This document shows positions 9,787 through 19,434 of a DNA stretch of 64,000 nt, piece by piece; position 1 is the stretch's first letter, and each line of letters begins with the position of its first letter. The position numbers were made by a program, and so were the translations under genes. The stretch is from an uncultured Burkholderiales bacterium (lineage in GTDB: Bacteria; Pseudomonadota; Gammaproteobacteria; Burkholderiales; Burkholderiaceae): contig CAMLJY010000019.1 in assembly GCA_946480465.1 (NCBI GenBank), positions 1-64,000 on the forward strand. Reading direction: 5' to 3'. A model generated the notes under the pieces. It was not told the DNA's origin. It was given only the letters and a program-made list of their open reading frames with translations, and made no database searches.

Positions 9787-10305
9787 TCAGCGCGCGGCGG
9801 TTTGCTCTTCGCGCGTCTTCTTCAGCATCTTCGTCTTGATGCGCTCGCGCTTCAGCGGGCTGAGGTACTCGACGAAAACCTTGCCCATCAGGTGGTCCAT
9901 CTCGTGCTGGACGCACACCGAGGTGAGCCCCTCGGCGTCGAACTCGTGGGGCTGGCCATCCCGGCCCAGCGCCCGAACGCGCACGCGCGCATGGCGCTGG
10001 ACCCTGTCGTAGATGGTCGGCACGGACAGGCAGCCTTCCTCGCCGACGTGCATTTCCTCGCTGCGCTCGACCAGTTCCGGATTGATCAGCACCTTCGGCT
10101 GGTCGCGGCCCTCGGAGGTGTCCATCACGATCACGCGTTCATGCACGTCGACCTGGGTCGCCGCGAGGCCGACGCCATCGGCCGCATACATTGTCTGCAG
10201 CATGTCGTCGACGAGGCGGCGGATGCGCTCATCCACTTCAGCCACCGGCTTGGCGATGGTGTGCAGGCGCGGGTCGGGAAAACGGAGGATGGGAAGCAGG
10301 GCCAT
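9787..10305 (-). CDS. def: Peptide deformylase
   Basis: Removes the formyl group from nascent polypeptides; a metal (Fe2+) hydrolase. The product from [14 protein letters not shown] is 172 residues. The three family motifs are complete: GVGLAATQ (44-51), EGCLS (90-94) with the cysteine ligand, and QHEMDHL (133-139) with both histidine ligands. The frame extends 40 residues further upstream with no homologous character, so the ATG at 10305 was chosen. It is transcribed away from the LysM-dprA cluster and is followed by fmt. Confidence 0.96.
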   Translation of the reverse strand: MALLPILRFPDPRLHTIAKPVAEVDERIRRLVDDMLQTMYAADGVGLAATQVDVHERVIVMDTSEGRDQPKVLINPELVERSEEMHVGEEGCLSVPTIYDRVQRHARVRVRALGRDGQPHEFDAEGLTSVCVQHEMDHLMGKVFVEYLSPLKRERIKTKMLKKTREEQTAAR

Positions 10306-10518
10306 GGTGGGGTTCAGCTCGGTCTCTGACACATGCGGCAACAGGTGTGGACCTTCAACAACGCACGCAGTATCCGCGGCACCGTCCGAGAGCGTGATGG
10401 AATCCGTATTTCGTTGCGATATCAAGGGTTTATCGGCAGAATCTGCGACGTAGCATGAGCTTTGCCGGCCACCCCCTGACGGGGTTCCGATTGTGGCATC
10501 ACGGTTGCTGGAGACGAC
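10306..10518. promoter_or_regulatory. Divergent promoter region between def and the LysM gene
   Basis: This 213-base gap separates two outward-facing operons and must hold both promoters. I see an 11-base imperfect palindrome GCAGAATCTGC, and nearer the LysM gene a nested stem in which GCCAC pairs with GTGGC around CCCC..GGGG. No confident -35/-10 pair stands out. The LysM gene has a good GGAG ribosome-binding site. Confidence 0.4.
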
Positions 10519-11721
10519 ATGACATCACGCCCCTACCGCCATCCCGCTCCACACCGGCGCTGGCGATTGGCGGTCATCGGGGCGATTCAGTGCACGCTGG
10601 CCACGGGCCTGCTCGCGGTATCCAGTGTGGCCGCCGCGGCTGACCTGACGGTGACGCCCGGGCAGCGCTCCACGGCGCAGCAGGTGGCCCACGCCGGTGT
10701 GCCGCTGTCCGAACTGGCGCCGAATGCGCCCGACACCCACACGGTGCAGCGCGGCGACACCTTGTGGGACATCTCCAAGATCTTCCTCAACCGGCCCTGG
10801 CGCTGGCCGGAGCTGTGGGGCATGAACCTGGACCAGATCCGCAATCCGCACCTGATCTACCCGGGCCAGGTGCTCATGCTGGTCAAGTCCAATGGGCGCG
10901 CCACGCTGCGGGTGGCCCAGCCGAGCGACACGGTGCCGACCAACACGGTCAAGCTCTCGCCGCGCATCCGCAGCGAACTGCTCGAGAACGGCGCGATCGC
11001 CTCGATCCCGCTGCACCTGATCGGCCCGTTCCTGAACGAAGCGATCGTGATGAACGCGGACGAACTCGCCGCTGCACCCCGCATCGTCGCGACGCAAGAA
11101 GGGCGCGTCATGCTGTCGCGCGGCGAAACGGCCTATGTCCGCGGTGACTTGAAGGGCGCGCGCGACTTCCGCCTGTTCCGCGAGAGCACCCCGCTGAAGG
11201 ACCCGGGCACCGGTGAGATCCTGGGCTACGAAGCCCCGTTCGTCGGTACCGCCGAGTTCACCCGTACCGGCGAGATGCGTCCCGTGGCTGACGGCAAATC
11301 GATGGTCGAGGTGCCGGCCAGCTTCCGCATCACCGGTGTGCGCCAGGAGGCGACGGTCGGCGACCGGCTGGCGCCCGTGGCTCAGCGCGACTACAGCGCC
11401 TACGCGCCACATGCTCCCAACGGCCCGATGAGCGGCCAGATCGTCTCGATCTACGGTGAGGCCATCACCGCCGGCCAGAACCAGATCGTCTCGCTGAACC
11501 GGGGTGCACGTGATGGCGTCGAGCGCGGGCATGTGTTCGCGCTGTGGCGCGACGGTGCGATGACCGTCGACCGCACCGATGACCGCAAGCATGCGATCAA
11601 GCTGCCGGACGAGCGCATCGGCCTGCTGTTCGTTTTCCGTGTCTTCGACCGGGTGTCTTACGCCCTGATCGTCTCTGCCGTCGACCCGGTCAATCGCGGC
11701 GACCGGTTCACCCAGCCTTGA
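10519..11721 (+). CDS. LysM domain protein, exported, peptidoglycan-binding
   Basis: A 400-residue secreted or periplasmic protein. A long basic N-terminus (residues 1-20) precedes a hydrophobic signal core ending near AAAADLT. One LysM domain spans about residues 74-120 ([18 protein letters not shown], then IYPGQVLML) and should bind glycan chains of peptidoglycan. The remaining 270 residues look like a compact beta-rich domain without a named family. The GGAG site six bases before ATG supports the start. In Burkholderiales a gene of this type commonly sits between def and dprA, as here; its role in the wall is unknown. Confidence 0.85.
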   Translation: MTSRPYRHPAPHRRWRLAVIGAIQCTLATGLLAVSSVAAAADLTVTPGQRSTAQQVAHAGVPLSELAPNAPDTHTVQRGDTLWDISKIFLNRPWRWPELWGMNLDQIRNPHLIYPGQVLMLVKSNGRATLRVAQPSDTVPTNTVKLSPRIRSELLENGAIASIPLHLIGPFLNEAIVMNADELAAAPRIVATQEGRVMLSRGETAYVRGDLKGARDFRLFRESTPLKDPGTGEILGYEAPFVGTAEFTRTGEMRPVADGKSMVEVPASFRITGVRQEATVGDRLAPVAQRDYSAYAPHAPNGPMSGQIVSIYGEAITAGQNQIVSLNRGARDGVERGHVFALWRDGAMTVDRTDDRKHAIKLPDERIGLLFVFRVFDRVSYALIVSAVDPVNRGDRFTQP

Positions 11722-11749
11722 TCCGCCGCGGAACGGCTGACACAGCGCG

Positions 11750-12880
11750 GTGAGCCTGTCCACCGAGGAGCTCGACGCCTGGCTGCGCCTGGTGCACCGC
11801 GTTGGCGTCGGCATTGGCCGGGCCACGATGCGGCGGCTGCTGTCGGCCCTGGGCTCGCCGCAGGCCGTGGCCAAAGCGCCGCGGGAGACTCTGGAGGGCC
11901 TGGTCGGAGCCAAGAAGGCCGAGGAGCTGCTGGCTGACCCGCCCGGGCATGCCGCCCGCGTCGCGGCCACCCTGGACTGGCTCGACGACCATCCCGGGCG
12001 GCGGCTGCTGACCTTGGCGGATCCGGACTACCCGCCGCTGCTGCTGCACACCGCCGATCCCCCGCTGCTGCTGTACCTGGAAGGCCGGACCGAGCTGCTC
12101 AGCAGCGAAGCCATTGCCATCGTCGGCAGCCGGCGCCCCACGCCGCAGGGCCTTGAGAATGCGCGGCGGATGGCGCGCCAGCTGGGCGAGCGGGGATGGA
12201 CGGTCGTTTCCGGGCTGGCGGCCGGCATCGACGGTGCTGCACATGCGGGCGCGCTCGAAGCCGCCGCAGGCACGGTCGCCGTCGTGGGCACCGGGCTGGA
12301 CGTCGTGTACCCCCACGCGCATCGAGCCCTGGCCGCCCGGATTGCGCGCGAAGGCTTGATGGTCAGCGAATTCCCGCTCGGAACGTCCCCCCTGCCGGAC
12401 AACTTCCCGCAGCGCAACCGCATCATTGCCGGCCTGGCGCGCGGGACCCTGGTGGTCGAGGCGGCGCTGCGCTCGGGCTCGCTGATCACGGCGCGTCAGG
12501 CGGCGGACTCGGGGCGCGAGGTGTTTGCAGTTCCCGGCTCGATCCAGTCCCAGCAGGCACGGGGCTGCCATGCGCTGCTGCGCGAGGGCGCCAAGCTGGT
12601 GGAGTCGGTCGACGACATTCTTGACGAGCTGGGGGGCGGTCCCCATGCCCTGCCGTCGTGCCGAGGTGCCGAGCCGGGCGGAACGGCGGCGGACGACGCG
12701 GGGGAGCCGGACGACGAAGTGCTGCGCGCCTTGGGCCATGACCCGGTCTCGCTCGACGCCCTGATCGCCCGCTGCGGCTGGCCCGCATCGGCACTGAACG
12801 TGCGCCTGATGGAGCTGGAGCTGGAAGGGCACGTGGCCCGCTTGCCTGGCGGCCTGTTCCAGCGCCAGCAGGCGACCTGA
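11750..12880 (+). CDS. dprA: DNA-processing protein DprA
   Basis: Loads RecA on incoming single-stranded DNA during natural transformation. The product is 376 residues. An N-terminal SAM-like helical region (about 5-75) is followed by the Rossmann-like core with AIVGSRRPTPQG, SGLAAGIDGAAH, GTGLDVVYP, and LPDNFPQRNRIIAGL with SGSLITARQA. A C-terminal winged-helix domain (about 320-370) ends the protein. The start is GTG, 28 bases after the LysM stop. Genes for uptake pili are not in this window, but pilG and pilH at the right end belong to pilus control. Confidence 0.96.
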   Translation: MSLSTEELDAWLRLVHRVGVGIGRATMRRLLSALGSPQAVAKAPRETLEGLVGAKKAEELLADPPGHAARVAATLDWLDDHPGRRLLTLADPDYPPLLLHTADPPLLLYLEGRTELLSSEAIAIVGSRRPTPQGLENARRMARQLGERGWTVVSGLAAGIDGAAHAGALEAAAGTVAVVGTGLDVVYPHAHRALAARIAREGLMVSEFPLGTSPLPDNFPQRNRIIAGLARGTLVVEAALRSGSLITARQAADSGREVFAVPGSIQSQQARGCHALLREGAKLVESVDDILDELGGGPHALPSCRGAEPGGTAADDAGEPDDEVLRALGHDPVSLDALIARCGWPASALNVRLMELELEGHVARLPGGLFQRQQAT

Positions 12881-13014
12881 CGACCGGCCTCAATCGCGCT
12901 GCGCTCATTGCCCCACACGGCGCGACGGCCTGTCGCCTCCCCAGGAGGGCGTACGCCCGGGAACAGCCCGTCGGACAGTGCCGGATTCGCGCACTTTCGC
13001 CAGAGGGCGTGGGG

Positions 13015-13020
13015 TATAGT
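13015..13020 (+). promoter_or_regulatory. TATAGT -10 box abutting the smg start
   Basis: TATAGT at 13015-13020 is followed by only six bases before the ATG of smg. Transcription would then begin at or within a base or so of the start codon, implying a leaderless mRNA. There is no good -35 hexamer and no ribosome-binding site. The same geometry occurs at 38017-38029 and 52841-52829. Confidence 0.5.
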
Positions 13021-13026
13021 GGTTTC

Positions 13027-13479
13027 ATGTTCGAGGTGCTGGTTTACCTGTACGAAAACTACTGGCGGCCGGACGCCTGTCCGGACCACGACCAGCTGAC
13101 GCGCAAGTTGTCCGCAGTGGGGTTCGAGACGGATGAGATCCAGGAGGCCTTGAGTTGGCTGGACGGCTTGGCCGAGACGGCCCAGGCACAGGCCGACGCG
13201 CAGGCACCGACCAGCCTGCGCATCTACTCCGCAGCGGAGATCGAGCGTCTGGGTGAGGAATCGATCGGTTTCATCAGCTTCCTTGAATCGGCCGGCGTGC
13301 TGCCGCCGACGATGCGCGAGATGGTCATGGATCGCGCGAGCGCCGTGGGCCAAAGCCCGCTGGCGCTGGAAGACCTGAAGGTCATCGTTCTGATGGTGTT
13401 CTGGAGCCTCGGCGAAGAGCCTGATGCGCTGATCCTGGACGAGCTGTTCGTCGCCCCGGAAGAGCGTCTGATCCACTGA
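13027..13479 (+). CDS. smg: Smg/DUF494 family protein
   Basis: A 150-residue protein of the Smg (DUF494) family, whose molecular role is not known. The conserved N-terminus MFEVLVYLYENYW and the acidic C-terminal helix ending DELFVAPEERLIH are clear. The ATG at 13027 was chosen because the family starts there; six residues of open frame precede it. It is separated from dprA by 146 bases that contain a -10 box directly at the start codon. In many proteobacteria smg follows dprA and precedes topA; here topA is absent and a convergent DUF1631 gene follows. Confidence 0.9.
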   Translation: MFEVLVYLYENYWRPDACPDHDQLTRKLSAVGFETDEIQEALSWLDGLAETAQAQADAQAPTSLRIYSAAEIERLGEESIGFISFLESAGVLPPTMREMVMDRASAVGQSPLALEDLKVIVLMVFWSLGEEPDALILDELFVAPEERLIH

Positions 13480-13548
13480 AGCACTGGGCGCCGGCAGGCG
13501 TTCGCGCGGAGTGCGCGCCGAATTGCTTCCCGAGCGCGGCACCGTGTC

Positions 13549-13562
13549 GCCCCCTGTGGGGC
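13549..13562. terminator. Short GC hairpin between convergent smg and DUF1631 genes
   Basis: GCCCC (13549-13553), a CTGT loop and GGGGC (13558-13562) form a 5-bp GC hairpin just before the DUF1631 stop. The flank GCTTCAG resembles the end of the repeat-like element at 45373-45418. There is no T-run, so a terminator role is uncertain. Confidence 0.3.
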
Positions 13563-13568
13563 CCCGCT

Positions 13569-15956
13569 TCAGTGAGCGAGCTTGGTCGGATCGGCGTCGA
13601 GCTTGGCCAGCGCGCTGCGCGTCGCCTTCACCGTGAGCGCTTCGTCCTGGGCGGGCAGCAGCAGCCCGGCCTGCAGGAATGCCGCAAGGCGTTGCTGCTG
13701 GAACAGGATGCAGCGCCCGCCGGCCGAGACGAACAGCGACAGCTGGCGGCGCAGGCCGTGCCACACCAGTTGCACCGGCTCGTTCTGCCCGCGGTAGTCG
13801 AGCATGTACCAGCTGCCCACCAGCAGTTCACGCGCCCAGGACAGCATCGCTGGCGAGGGCATCGATCCGCCTTCCGAAACCACCTCCAGCTCGGAACTCT
13901 CGTGGCCCGAGACGTCGACGACCATCGATTCGTCGATTTCCAGATCGGCTGCGTCCGGCAGCAGTTCCTCGAGCGTTTCCAGGCGTTCCATCAACTCGCT
14001 CAAGCGCTCGGTCGGGATCACGGCGGCCTTGGCGGTGAACGCGGCAGCCAGCGAGTTGTTCAGGGCCTGGATGTGCTCGTCCTGCCGCTCCGTGCTCATG
14101 TTGGCGGTGCCCATGCCGTCGCGCAGCTGCTTCAGCAGCACCGGCAGGCGGCGGATCACGTCGGCCCGCTCCTCGCGGGTGACCTTCGCGCTGGCCGACC
14201 AGATCAGGTCCGCGGCGGCACGCTTCATGTGCTTGGTTTCTTCCGACTGGCCGCCGTAGCGCACGGCGGTGGTCGCCAGTACGTCGGCCCAGACCTGGAA
14301 CAGGAACTGCCGCACCCCTTCCTGCACCGGGATCTCGTTGAGCATGCGGCGCAGCTCGATCGTGTACTGGATCGCCAGGGTTTCGCGCTGCTCGACCTGC
14401 TGCGCCAGCGAGACGCCCTTGCGGGTCATTTCATTCTCGTTGCGGAAGTAGTGGTCGAGGAACTTTTCGAACTCGACCAGCACGGTCTGGAACACGCGCC
14501 GGCCGGTGTCCGGGTAGGCCTCGACGACTTGCACGACGCGCTTGATTTCCTTCTCGAGCGTGTCGCCGACGACATGCGCGGCGGTGTCGAAGCCCATCAC
14601 GCAGGCCCCCATGCGGTCGATCAGCCGGCGCGCGGGGTGGTCTATGGTGGCGAAGAAGTCCGGTTCGCTGACGGCCACGCGCAGCACCGGCATCTGCAGC
14701 CGTGCGAACCACACGCGCACGGTGGCGGGCAGCCGTTCCTCGGTCAGGATGCTCTGGAACATCATCGCGACGATCTCGATCGTCGCCCGCTCGGCCGGCG
14801 TGTTGGCCGCGTGCTTCAGCATCGTCTTGCGTTGCTGCAGCTCGTCGACCAGCATCGGCGTGGTCAGCGCGGGGGCCTGGCCTTCGGGCACCGAGACCAG
14901 GCGTTGCTTCAGGCTGTCCTGCGCCAGTTCGATGGCGCGCGACAGCCGGGGGGTCACCGGCACCGGCGCGCGGGTGGTGTCGGCAAAGCCCGGCAGATGG
15001 CGACCGACCAGCCGATTCAGGCGGCCGAGCACGGCCTCGGCATGCTCGCTGCCTCGGGCGAGCGGGCCGGTGCGGGTCATCATGCGGGTTTCTTCACTGA
15101 CGGCGCCGCGGCGCGAGTCCGGACCGCTGCGATGGCCGCTGGTCGCGGGCATGCTGGCCGGTCCGGTTCCCGGCGAGGCCGTCAAGGGCGTGGACAGCTG
15201 GGCCGAAAGCCCGGCTGGCCGCCCCGTCGACGGCACGACGGCAGGCCGGGAGGGCGCGAGCGCCGGTGTGCCTGAACTCGCGTCACGCGTGCGCCGGATC
15301 AGGGGGCGCAGGTCGATCTCGGGCAGCACGTGCTGTTCGATCAGCCAGCGGTTCGTCTCGTGGTAGGCCTCTTCCGTCAGCAGCGCGAACTCGTCGTGCA
15401 GCCACAACTGGGCTTCGCGCCAGTCGTCTGGCGTCAGGCCTGCCGTGCGCCACGCGTCGAGCGCGACACGCGCCAGCACGTGCGCTCGCAGCATGTCGTG
15501 CGTTTCCAGTTCCTGGCGCTGCTCGAGCGTCGCGACGCGGGTGCGCAGGTCGGTGAACTCCCAGGACGCGCGGTCCATGATCGCCAGCGCCAGGCGCGAG
15601 GTGAGGATCTCGCGTTCGATCGTGTCGTCGTCGACGAGGGACAGGCCGCCGGCGCTGCCGCTCGAGGTTCCACGGCCCGCCGGAGCGTCGGCCGTCGTGG
15701 AATGCAGCGCTCCATGGCTCAGCACCTGGCGCAGCCCCTCGTTCATGCTGCCGAGCCAGTGGCGCGCAGACTTTTGCAGGCCCTGCATCAGTTCGCGCCG
15801 GCGCTGCGCCGTCTGGTAGTCCGCGGGCCGGTCGAGCGCGTGGCGCGCGTTTTCGACGAGATGCCGGATCAGATCCGGCATGCCCTTGATCAGCTCTTCC
15901 GCATACAGCCGGCGAGCCTGTTCAGCAAGTGCGCTGGCGTTGGCGCGGTTCGCCAT
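13569..15956 (-). CDS. DUF1631 family protein
   Basis: A large cytoplasmic protein of 795 residues from the ATG at 15956 (MANRANASALAEQ). It matches the DUF1631 family, common in beta- and gammaproteobacteria and sometimes misnamed thymidine phosphorylase. It has no signal peptide or membrane segment and is rich in alpha-helix. A low-complexity Pro/Ser/Ala region lies in the middle (about 230-330). The C-terminal 100 residues look beta-rich, ending with LQAGLLLPAQDEALTV, a region that in this family resembles PilZ-like folds; that is inference. Reading further upstream would overlap secF. It is convergent with smg and may share the secF/secD transcript, 40 bases downstream of secF. Confidence 0.8.
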   Translation of the reverse strand: MANRANASALAEQARRLYAEELIKGMPDLIRHLVENARHALDRPADYQTAQRRRELMQGLQKSARHWLGSMNEGLRQVLSHGALHSTTADAPAGRGTSSGSAGGLSLVDDDTIEREILTSRLALAIMDRASWEFTDLRTRVATLEQRQELETHDMLRAHVLARVALDAWRTAGLTPDDWREAQLWLHDEFALLTEEAYHETNRWLIEQHVLPEIDLRPLIRRTRDASSGTPALAPSRPAVVPSTGRPAGLSAQLSTPLTASPGTGPASMPATSGHRSGPDSRRGAVSEETRMMTRTGPLARGSEHAEAVLGRLNRLVGRHLPGFADTTRAPVPVTPRLSRAIELAQDSLKQRLVSVPEGQAPALTTPMLVDELQQRKTMLKHAANTPAERATIEIVAMMFQSILTEERLPATVRVWFARLQMPVLRVAVSEPDFFATIDHPARRLIDRMGACVMGFDTAAHVVGDTLEKEIKRVVQVVEAYPDTGRRVFQTVLVEFEKFLDHYFRNENEMTRKGVSLAQQVEQRETLAIQYTIELRRMLNEIPVQEGVRQFLFQVWADVLATTAVRYGGQSEETKHMKRAAADLIWSASAKVTREERADVIRRLPVLLKQLRDGMGTANMSTERQDEHIQALNNSLAAAFTAKAAVIPTERLSELMERLETLEELLPDAADLEIDESMVVDVSGHESSELEVVSEGGSMPSPAMLSWARELLVGSWYMLDYRGQNEPVQLVWHGLRRQLSLFVSAGGRCILFQQQRLAAFLQAGLLLPAQDEALTVKATRSALAKLDADPTKLAH

Positions 15957-15996
15957 GGGGCGGTCGGGCAATGCGATACGTGAATGAATGCCTACT

Positions 15997-17034
15997 CTAT
16001 ACCACCGCCCCGGCATTCGGGTCGTTCGGATCCTGGTCTTTGGCCGGGGCGGCCTTCACGAGGTCCTCGCGCTTGACGCCGAGCCACATCGCGATCGCCG
16101 CGGCGACGAACACGGACGAGTAGATGCCGAACAGGATGCCGATCGTCAGCGCAACGGCGAAATAGTGCAGCGTGGGGCCGCCGAAGATCAGCATCGACAG
16201 CACCATCATCTGGGTCGATCCGTGGGTGATGATCGTGCGGCTCATCGTGCTGGTGATGGCGTGGTCGATCACCTGCGCCGTGTCCATCTTGCGATAGCGC
16301 CGGAAGGCCTCGCGGATCCGGTCGAAGACGACGACCGACTCGTTGACCGAATAGCCCAGGATCGCCAGCACCGCGGCGAGCACGGCGAGCGAGAACTCCC
16401 ACTGGAAGAAGGCAAAGAAGCCGAGGATGATGACCACGTCGTGCAGGTTGGCGATGATCGCGGCCACCGAGAACTTCCACTCGAAGCGGAAAGCCAGGTA
16501 GACCATGATGCCGATCACGACGAAGGCCAGAGCCTTCGCGCCGTCGGCGGCCAGTTCCGAACCGACGGCGGGGCCGACGAACTCGGTGCGCGACAGCTTC
16601 ACCGGCTCGCTGCCGTCCGCGGTGGCGCATGACGGGCGATTGACCTGCTCGCCCTGCGGCGTGGTGTAGGACTTGGTCTGGACCTTGCCGCCTTCGGCCT
16701 CGCACAGCTTCGCGAAGGCCATCGTCGCGACCGCGTCCTGCTTCACCCCCTGGCGCACCGGCAGGCGGATCATCACGTCGCGCGAGGTCCCGAAGGTCTG
16801 GACCTGCACCTCGCCGAGGTTCAGCTGTTCGACCGCATGACGCGTCTTTTCGAGGTTGGCGGAGTGGTTGTACGCCACTTCCAGCACCGTGCCGCCGGTG
16901 AACTCGATCGACAGGTGCAGGCCACGCGTCGCGAGGAAGAAGACCGCGGCGGCGAAGGTGACGAACGAGATGATGTTGAACACCAGCGCGTGCCGCATGA
17001 ACGGGATGTCGCGCCGGATTCGGAAGAATTCCAT
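15997..17034 (-). CDS. secF: Protein translocase subunit SecF
   Basis: An inner-membrane partner of SecD that uses the proton gradient to help pull preproteins through SecYEG. The product is 345 residues with six transmembrane segments and a periplasmic P4 domain between the first two. Conserved stretches are FTGGTVLEVAY near the N-terminus, GYSVNESVVVFDRIREAFR around the fourth helix, and TSTMSRTIITHGSTQ. The ATG at 17034 starts MEFFRIRRDIPFMRH, typical for betaproteobacteria. It follows secD by 40 bases in a yajC-secD-secF operon. Confidence 0.97.
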   Translation of the reverse strand: MEFFRIRRDIPFMRHALVFNIISFVTFAAAVFFLATRGLHLSIEFTGGTVLEVAYNHSANLEKTRHAVEQLNLGEVQVQTFGTSRDVMIRLPVRQGVKQDAVATMAFAKLCEAEGGKVQTKSYTTPQGEQVNRPSCATADGSEPVKLSRTEFVGPAVGSELAADGAKALAFVVIGIMVYLAFRFEWKFSVAAIIANLHDVVIILGFFAFFQWEFSLAVLAAVLAILGYSVNESVVVFDRIREAFRRYRKMDTAQVIDHAITSTMSRTIITHGSTQMMVLSMLIFGGPTLHYFAVALTIGILFGIYSSVFVAAAIAMWLGVKREDLVKAAPAKDQDPNDPNAGAVV

Positions 17035-17074
17035 CTGAGGGCTCCGTGGTCTCTGGGGGCGGGCGAAGCAGGCC

Positions 17075-18964
17075 TCAGGCCTTGGCGACGGGGTCGGTGG
17101 CTGGTGTCGCCGCGGGCTTCCAGACCTGGCCGATCGACACCGATTTCAGCTTCTTCTGGCGGCCGTACCACAGGTTGACCAGTCCGCGCGAGAACATCAC
17201 GGCCGAGAACATCGAGGTCAGGATGCCCAGGCAGTGCACGACCGCGAAGCCGCGCACGAAGCCCGAACCGAAGGCCAGCAGCGCGACGCCGGCGATCAGC
17301 GTCGTGATGTTGGAGTCGAGGATGGTGGCGAAGGCGCGCTCGTAGCCGGTCGCGATGGCCGCCTGCGGCGAAGCGCCGGTGCGCAGCTCCTCCCGCACCC
17401 GTTCGTTGATGAGCACGTTGGCGTCGATCGCCATGCCCAGCGTCAATGCGATGGCGGCGATGCCGGGCAGGGTCAGCGTGGCCTGCAGCATCGACAGCAC
17501 GGCGACCAGCAGCAGCAGGTTGAAGCCCAGTGCCAGCGTCGAGAAGACTCCGAACAGCAGGTAGTAGACGCACATGAAGACGGCGATGGCCGCGAAGCCG
17601 TAGGCGACGCTGCGGAAGCCCTTGGCGATGTTGTCGGCGCCCAGCGTCGGGCCGATCGTGCGCTCTTCGATGATCTCCATCGGTGCGGCGAGCGCGCCCG
17701 AACGCAGCAGCAGCGCGGTCATGGTGGCTTCCTCCGAACTCATGCGGCCGGAAATCTGGAAGCGGTTGCCGAGTTCGCCGCGGATCACCGGCGCGGTGAC
17801 GACCTCGCCCTTGCCCTTCTCGAAGAGGAGGATCGCCATGCGCTTGCCGATGTTGTTGCGCGAGACCTCGCGCATGATCCCGCCGCCCTTGGCATCCACG
17901 GTCAGGTCGACCTTGGGCTCCTGGGTCTGTGAATCGAAGCCGGGCTGGGCGTCCGTCAGGCTGTCACCGGTCAGGATGACCTGGCGGAACAGGATGATCG
18001 GCGAGCCGTCGCGCTCGACGAAGCGCTCGCTTCCGAAGGGCACGGGTGCGGCTCCGCGCAAGGCTTCCAGCGCTTCGGTGCTGGTGTTCACCAGGCGCAT
18101 CTCCAGCGTCGCGGTGCGGCCGATCGTGTCCTTCGCACGGGCGGTGTCCTGCACGCCGGGCAGCTGCACGACGATGCGGTCGGCGCCCTGCTGCTGGATC
18201 ACCGGTTCGCTGGTGCCCAGCTCGTTGACCCGGTTGTGCAGCGTGGTGATGTTCTGCTGCAGCGCGGCGTCCTGGATGCGCTTGGCGGCCTCGGGCTTCA
18301 GGGTGCCGGTCAGGCGCAGTTCCCCGTTGCTGTCGGCCGATTCGACCCACCCCATGTCGGGCAACTGGTCGGCCAGCAGGGGCTGCGCTTGAGTCAGCAC
18401 GGCGCGGTCCCGGAAGCGGACGATGACGTCGTTGCCCTCGCGGCTGATGCCCGCATGGCGGATGTTCCTCTCACGCAGCAGGCCGCGCAGATCGCCTGCG
18501 TACGACTCGGCGCGCTTGGCCAGCGCTTCCTTCATGTCGACCTGCATCAGGAAGTGCACGCCGCCGCGCAGGTCCAGGCCCAGGAACATCGGCAGCGCGC
18601 GGATCTTGGCAAGCCAGGCGGGCGATCGGCTCTGCAGGTTCAGCGCGACGATGTAGGCGGGGTCGGCGGGATCGGGGTTGAGCGCCTTCGACAGCGCTTC
18701 CTTGGCCTTCAGCTGCACGTCGGTGTCGGCGAAGCGTGCGCGCACGGAGTTGCCTTCGAACTGCACCAGGTCGGGCTTCAGCTCGGCCTGCTTCAGGACG
18801 GCCTCGACGCGCTGCTGCATCGCGGCGTCCACCCTCACCGTGGCCTTGGCGCTCGAGACCTGCACGGCCGGCGCCTCGCCGAAGAAGTTGGGCACCGTGT
18901 AGAGCAGCCCGACGACCAGGGCGATGCCCAGGATCAGGTACTTCCACCAGGGGTAGCGGTTCAT
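17075..18964 (-). CDS. secD: Protein translocase subunit SecD
   Basis: A large SecDF subunit of 629 residues. The N-terminal transmembrane helix (WWKYLILGIALVVGLLY) is followed by a long periplasmic region containing FLGLDLRGGVHFLMQVD, then five more membrane helices with GMAIDANVLINERVREEL, the conserved Asp-containing motif linked to proton transfer. The start at MNRYPWWKYLIL (ATG 18964) is standard; the frame upstream is not homologous. It is 146 bases from yajC, and that gap carries a strong hairpin. Confidence 0.97.
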   Translation of the reverse strand: MNRYPWWKYLILGIALVVGLLYTVPNFFGEAPAVQVSSAKATVRVDAAMQQRVEAVLKQAELKPDLVQFEGNSVRARFADTDVQLKAKEALSKALNPDPADPAYIVALNLQSRSPAWLAKIRALPMFLGLDLRGGVHFLMQVDMKEALAKRAESYAGDLRGLLRERNIRHAGISREGNDVIVRFRDRAVLTQAQPLLADQLPDMGWVESADSNGELRLTGTLKPEAAKRIQDAALQQNITTLHNRVNELGTSEPVIQQQGADRIVVQLPGVQDTARAKDTIGRTATLEMRLVNTSTEALEALRGAAPVPFGSERFVERDGSPIILFRQVILTGDSLTDAQPGFDSQTQEPKVDLTVDAKGGGIMREVSRNNIGKRMAILLFEKGKGEVVTAPVIRGELGNRFQISGRMSSEEATMTALLLRSGALAAPMEIIEERTIGPTLGADNIAKGFRSVAYGFAAIAVFMCVYYLLFGVFSTLALGFNLLLLVAVLSMLQATLTLPGIAAIALTLGMAIDANVLINERVREELRTGASPQAAIATGYERAFATILDSNITTLIAGVALLAFGSGFVRGFAVVHCLGILTSMFSAVMFSRGLVNLWYGRQKKLKSVSIGQVWKPAATPATDPVAKA

Positions 18965-19003
18965 CGTCGTTCCTTCTGCCCTCAGGCCTGCCAGCGCCGC
19001 GGG

Positions 19004-19026
19004 CGCCAGGCCGGAGAGGCCTGGCG
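19004..19026. repeat. Nine-base-pair hairpin between yajC and secD
   Basis: CGCCAGGCC (19004-19012) and GGCCTGGCG (19018-19026) pair perfectly around a five-base loop, within the untranslated gap between yajC and secD. Having no T-run, it is more likely an attenuating or mRNA-processing structure than a full terminator, or it is a small interspersed repeat. Function is not known. Confidence 0.45.
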
Positions 19027-19110
19027 GGGCGCAGGGCAAGGCGCGCGTTGGGGATCCCCGCAGGGAGGCGGACTGGCGGTGCGGCGTGCGCTGCCCGGTC
19101 CGCGATCGGT

Positions 19111-19434
19111 TTACTTGCCGTAGGTGCCCTTGGGCAGCACCTGGACCACGGCATTGCGCTGCACCTGCAGCTCGACGCCGTTGGCGACTTCGACATGGAG
19201 GAAGCTGTCGCCCAGCTTGGCGACGCGGCCCACGAGGCCGCCGGAGGTCACGACCTCGTCGCCCTTGGCGATGGCTTCGATCATCGCCTTGTGCTCCTTC
19301 TGCCGCTTCATTTGCGGGCGAATCATGATGAAGTACAGCACCACGAACATCAGCACCAGCGGCAGCAGGCTCATGAGGCTGTCGCTGCCACTGGCGGCCG
19401 GGGCGGTCTGGGCGTAGGCGTGGGAGATGAACAC
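19111..19434 (-). CDS. yajC: Preprotein translocase accessory subunit YajC
   Basis: A small single-pass membrane protein of 107 residues associated with SecDF. A hydrophobic segment (about 23-42, LLPLVLMFVVLYFIMIRP) is followed by the conserved MKRQKEHKAMIEAIAKGDEV and VTSGGLVGRVAK. The start is GTG at 19434, with GAGGAAG about eight bases upstream on the minus strand. queA and tgt, often upstream of yajC, are absent; a thioredoxin-TPR gene lies there instead. Confidence 0.95.
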   Translation of the reverse strand: MFISHAYAQTAPAASGSDSLMSLLPLVLMFVVLYFIMIRPQMKRQKEHKAMIEAIAKGDEVVTSGGLVGRVAKLGDSFLHVEVANGVELQVQRNAVVQVLPKGTYGK

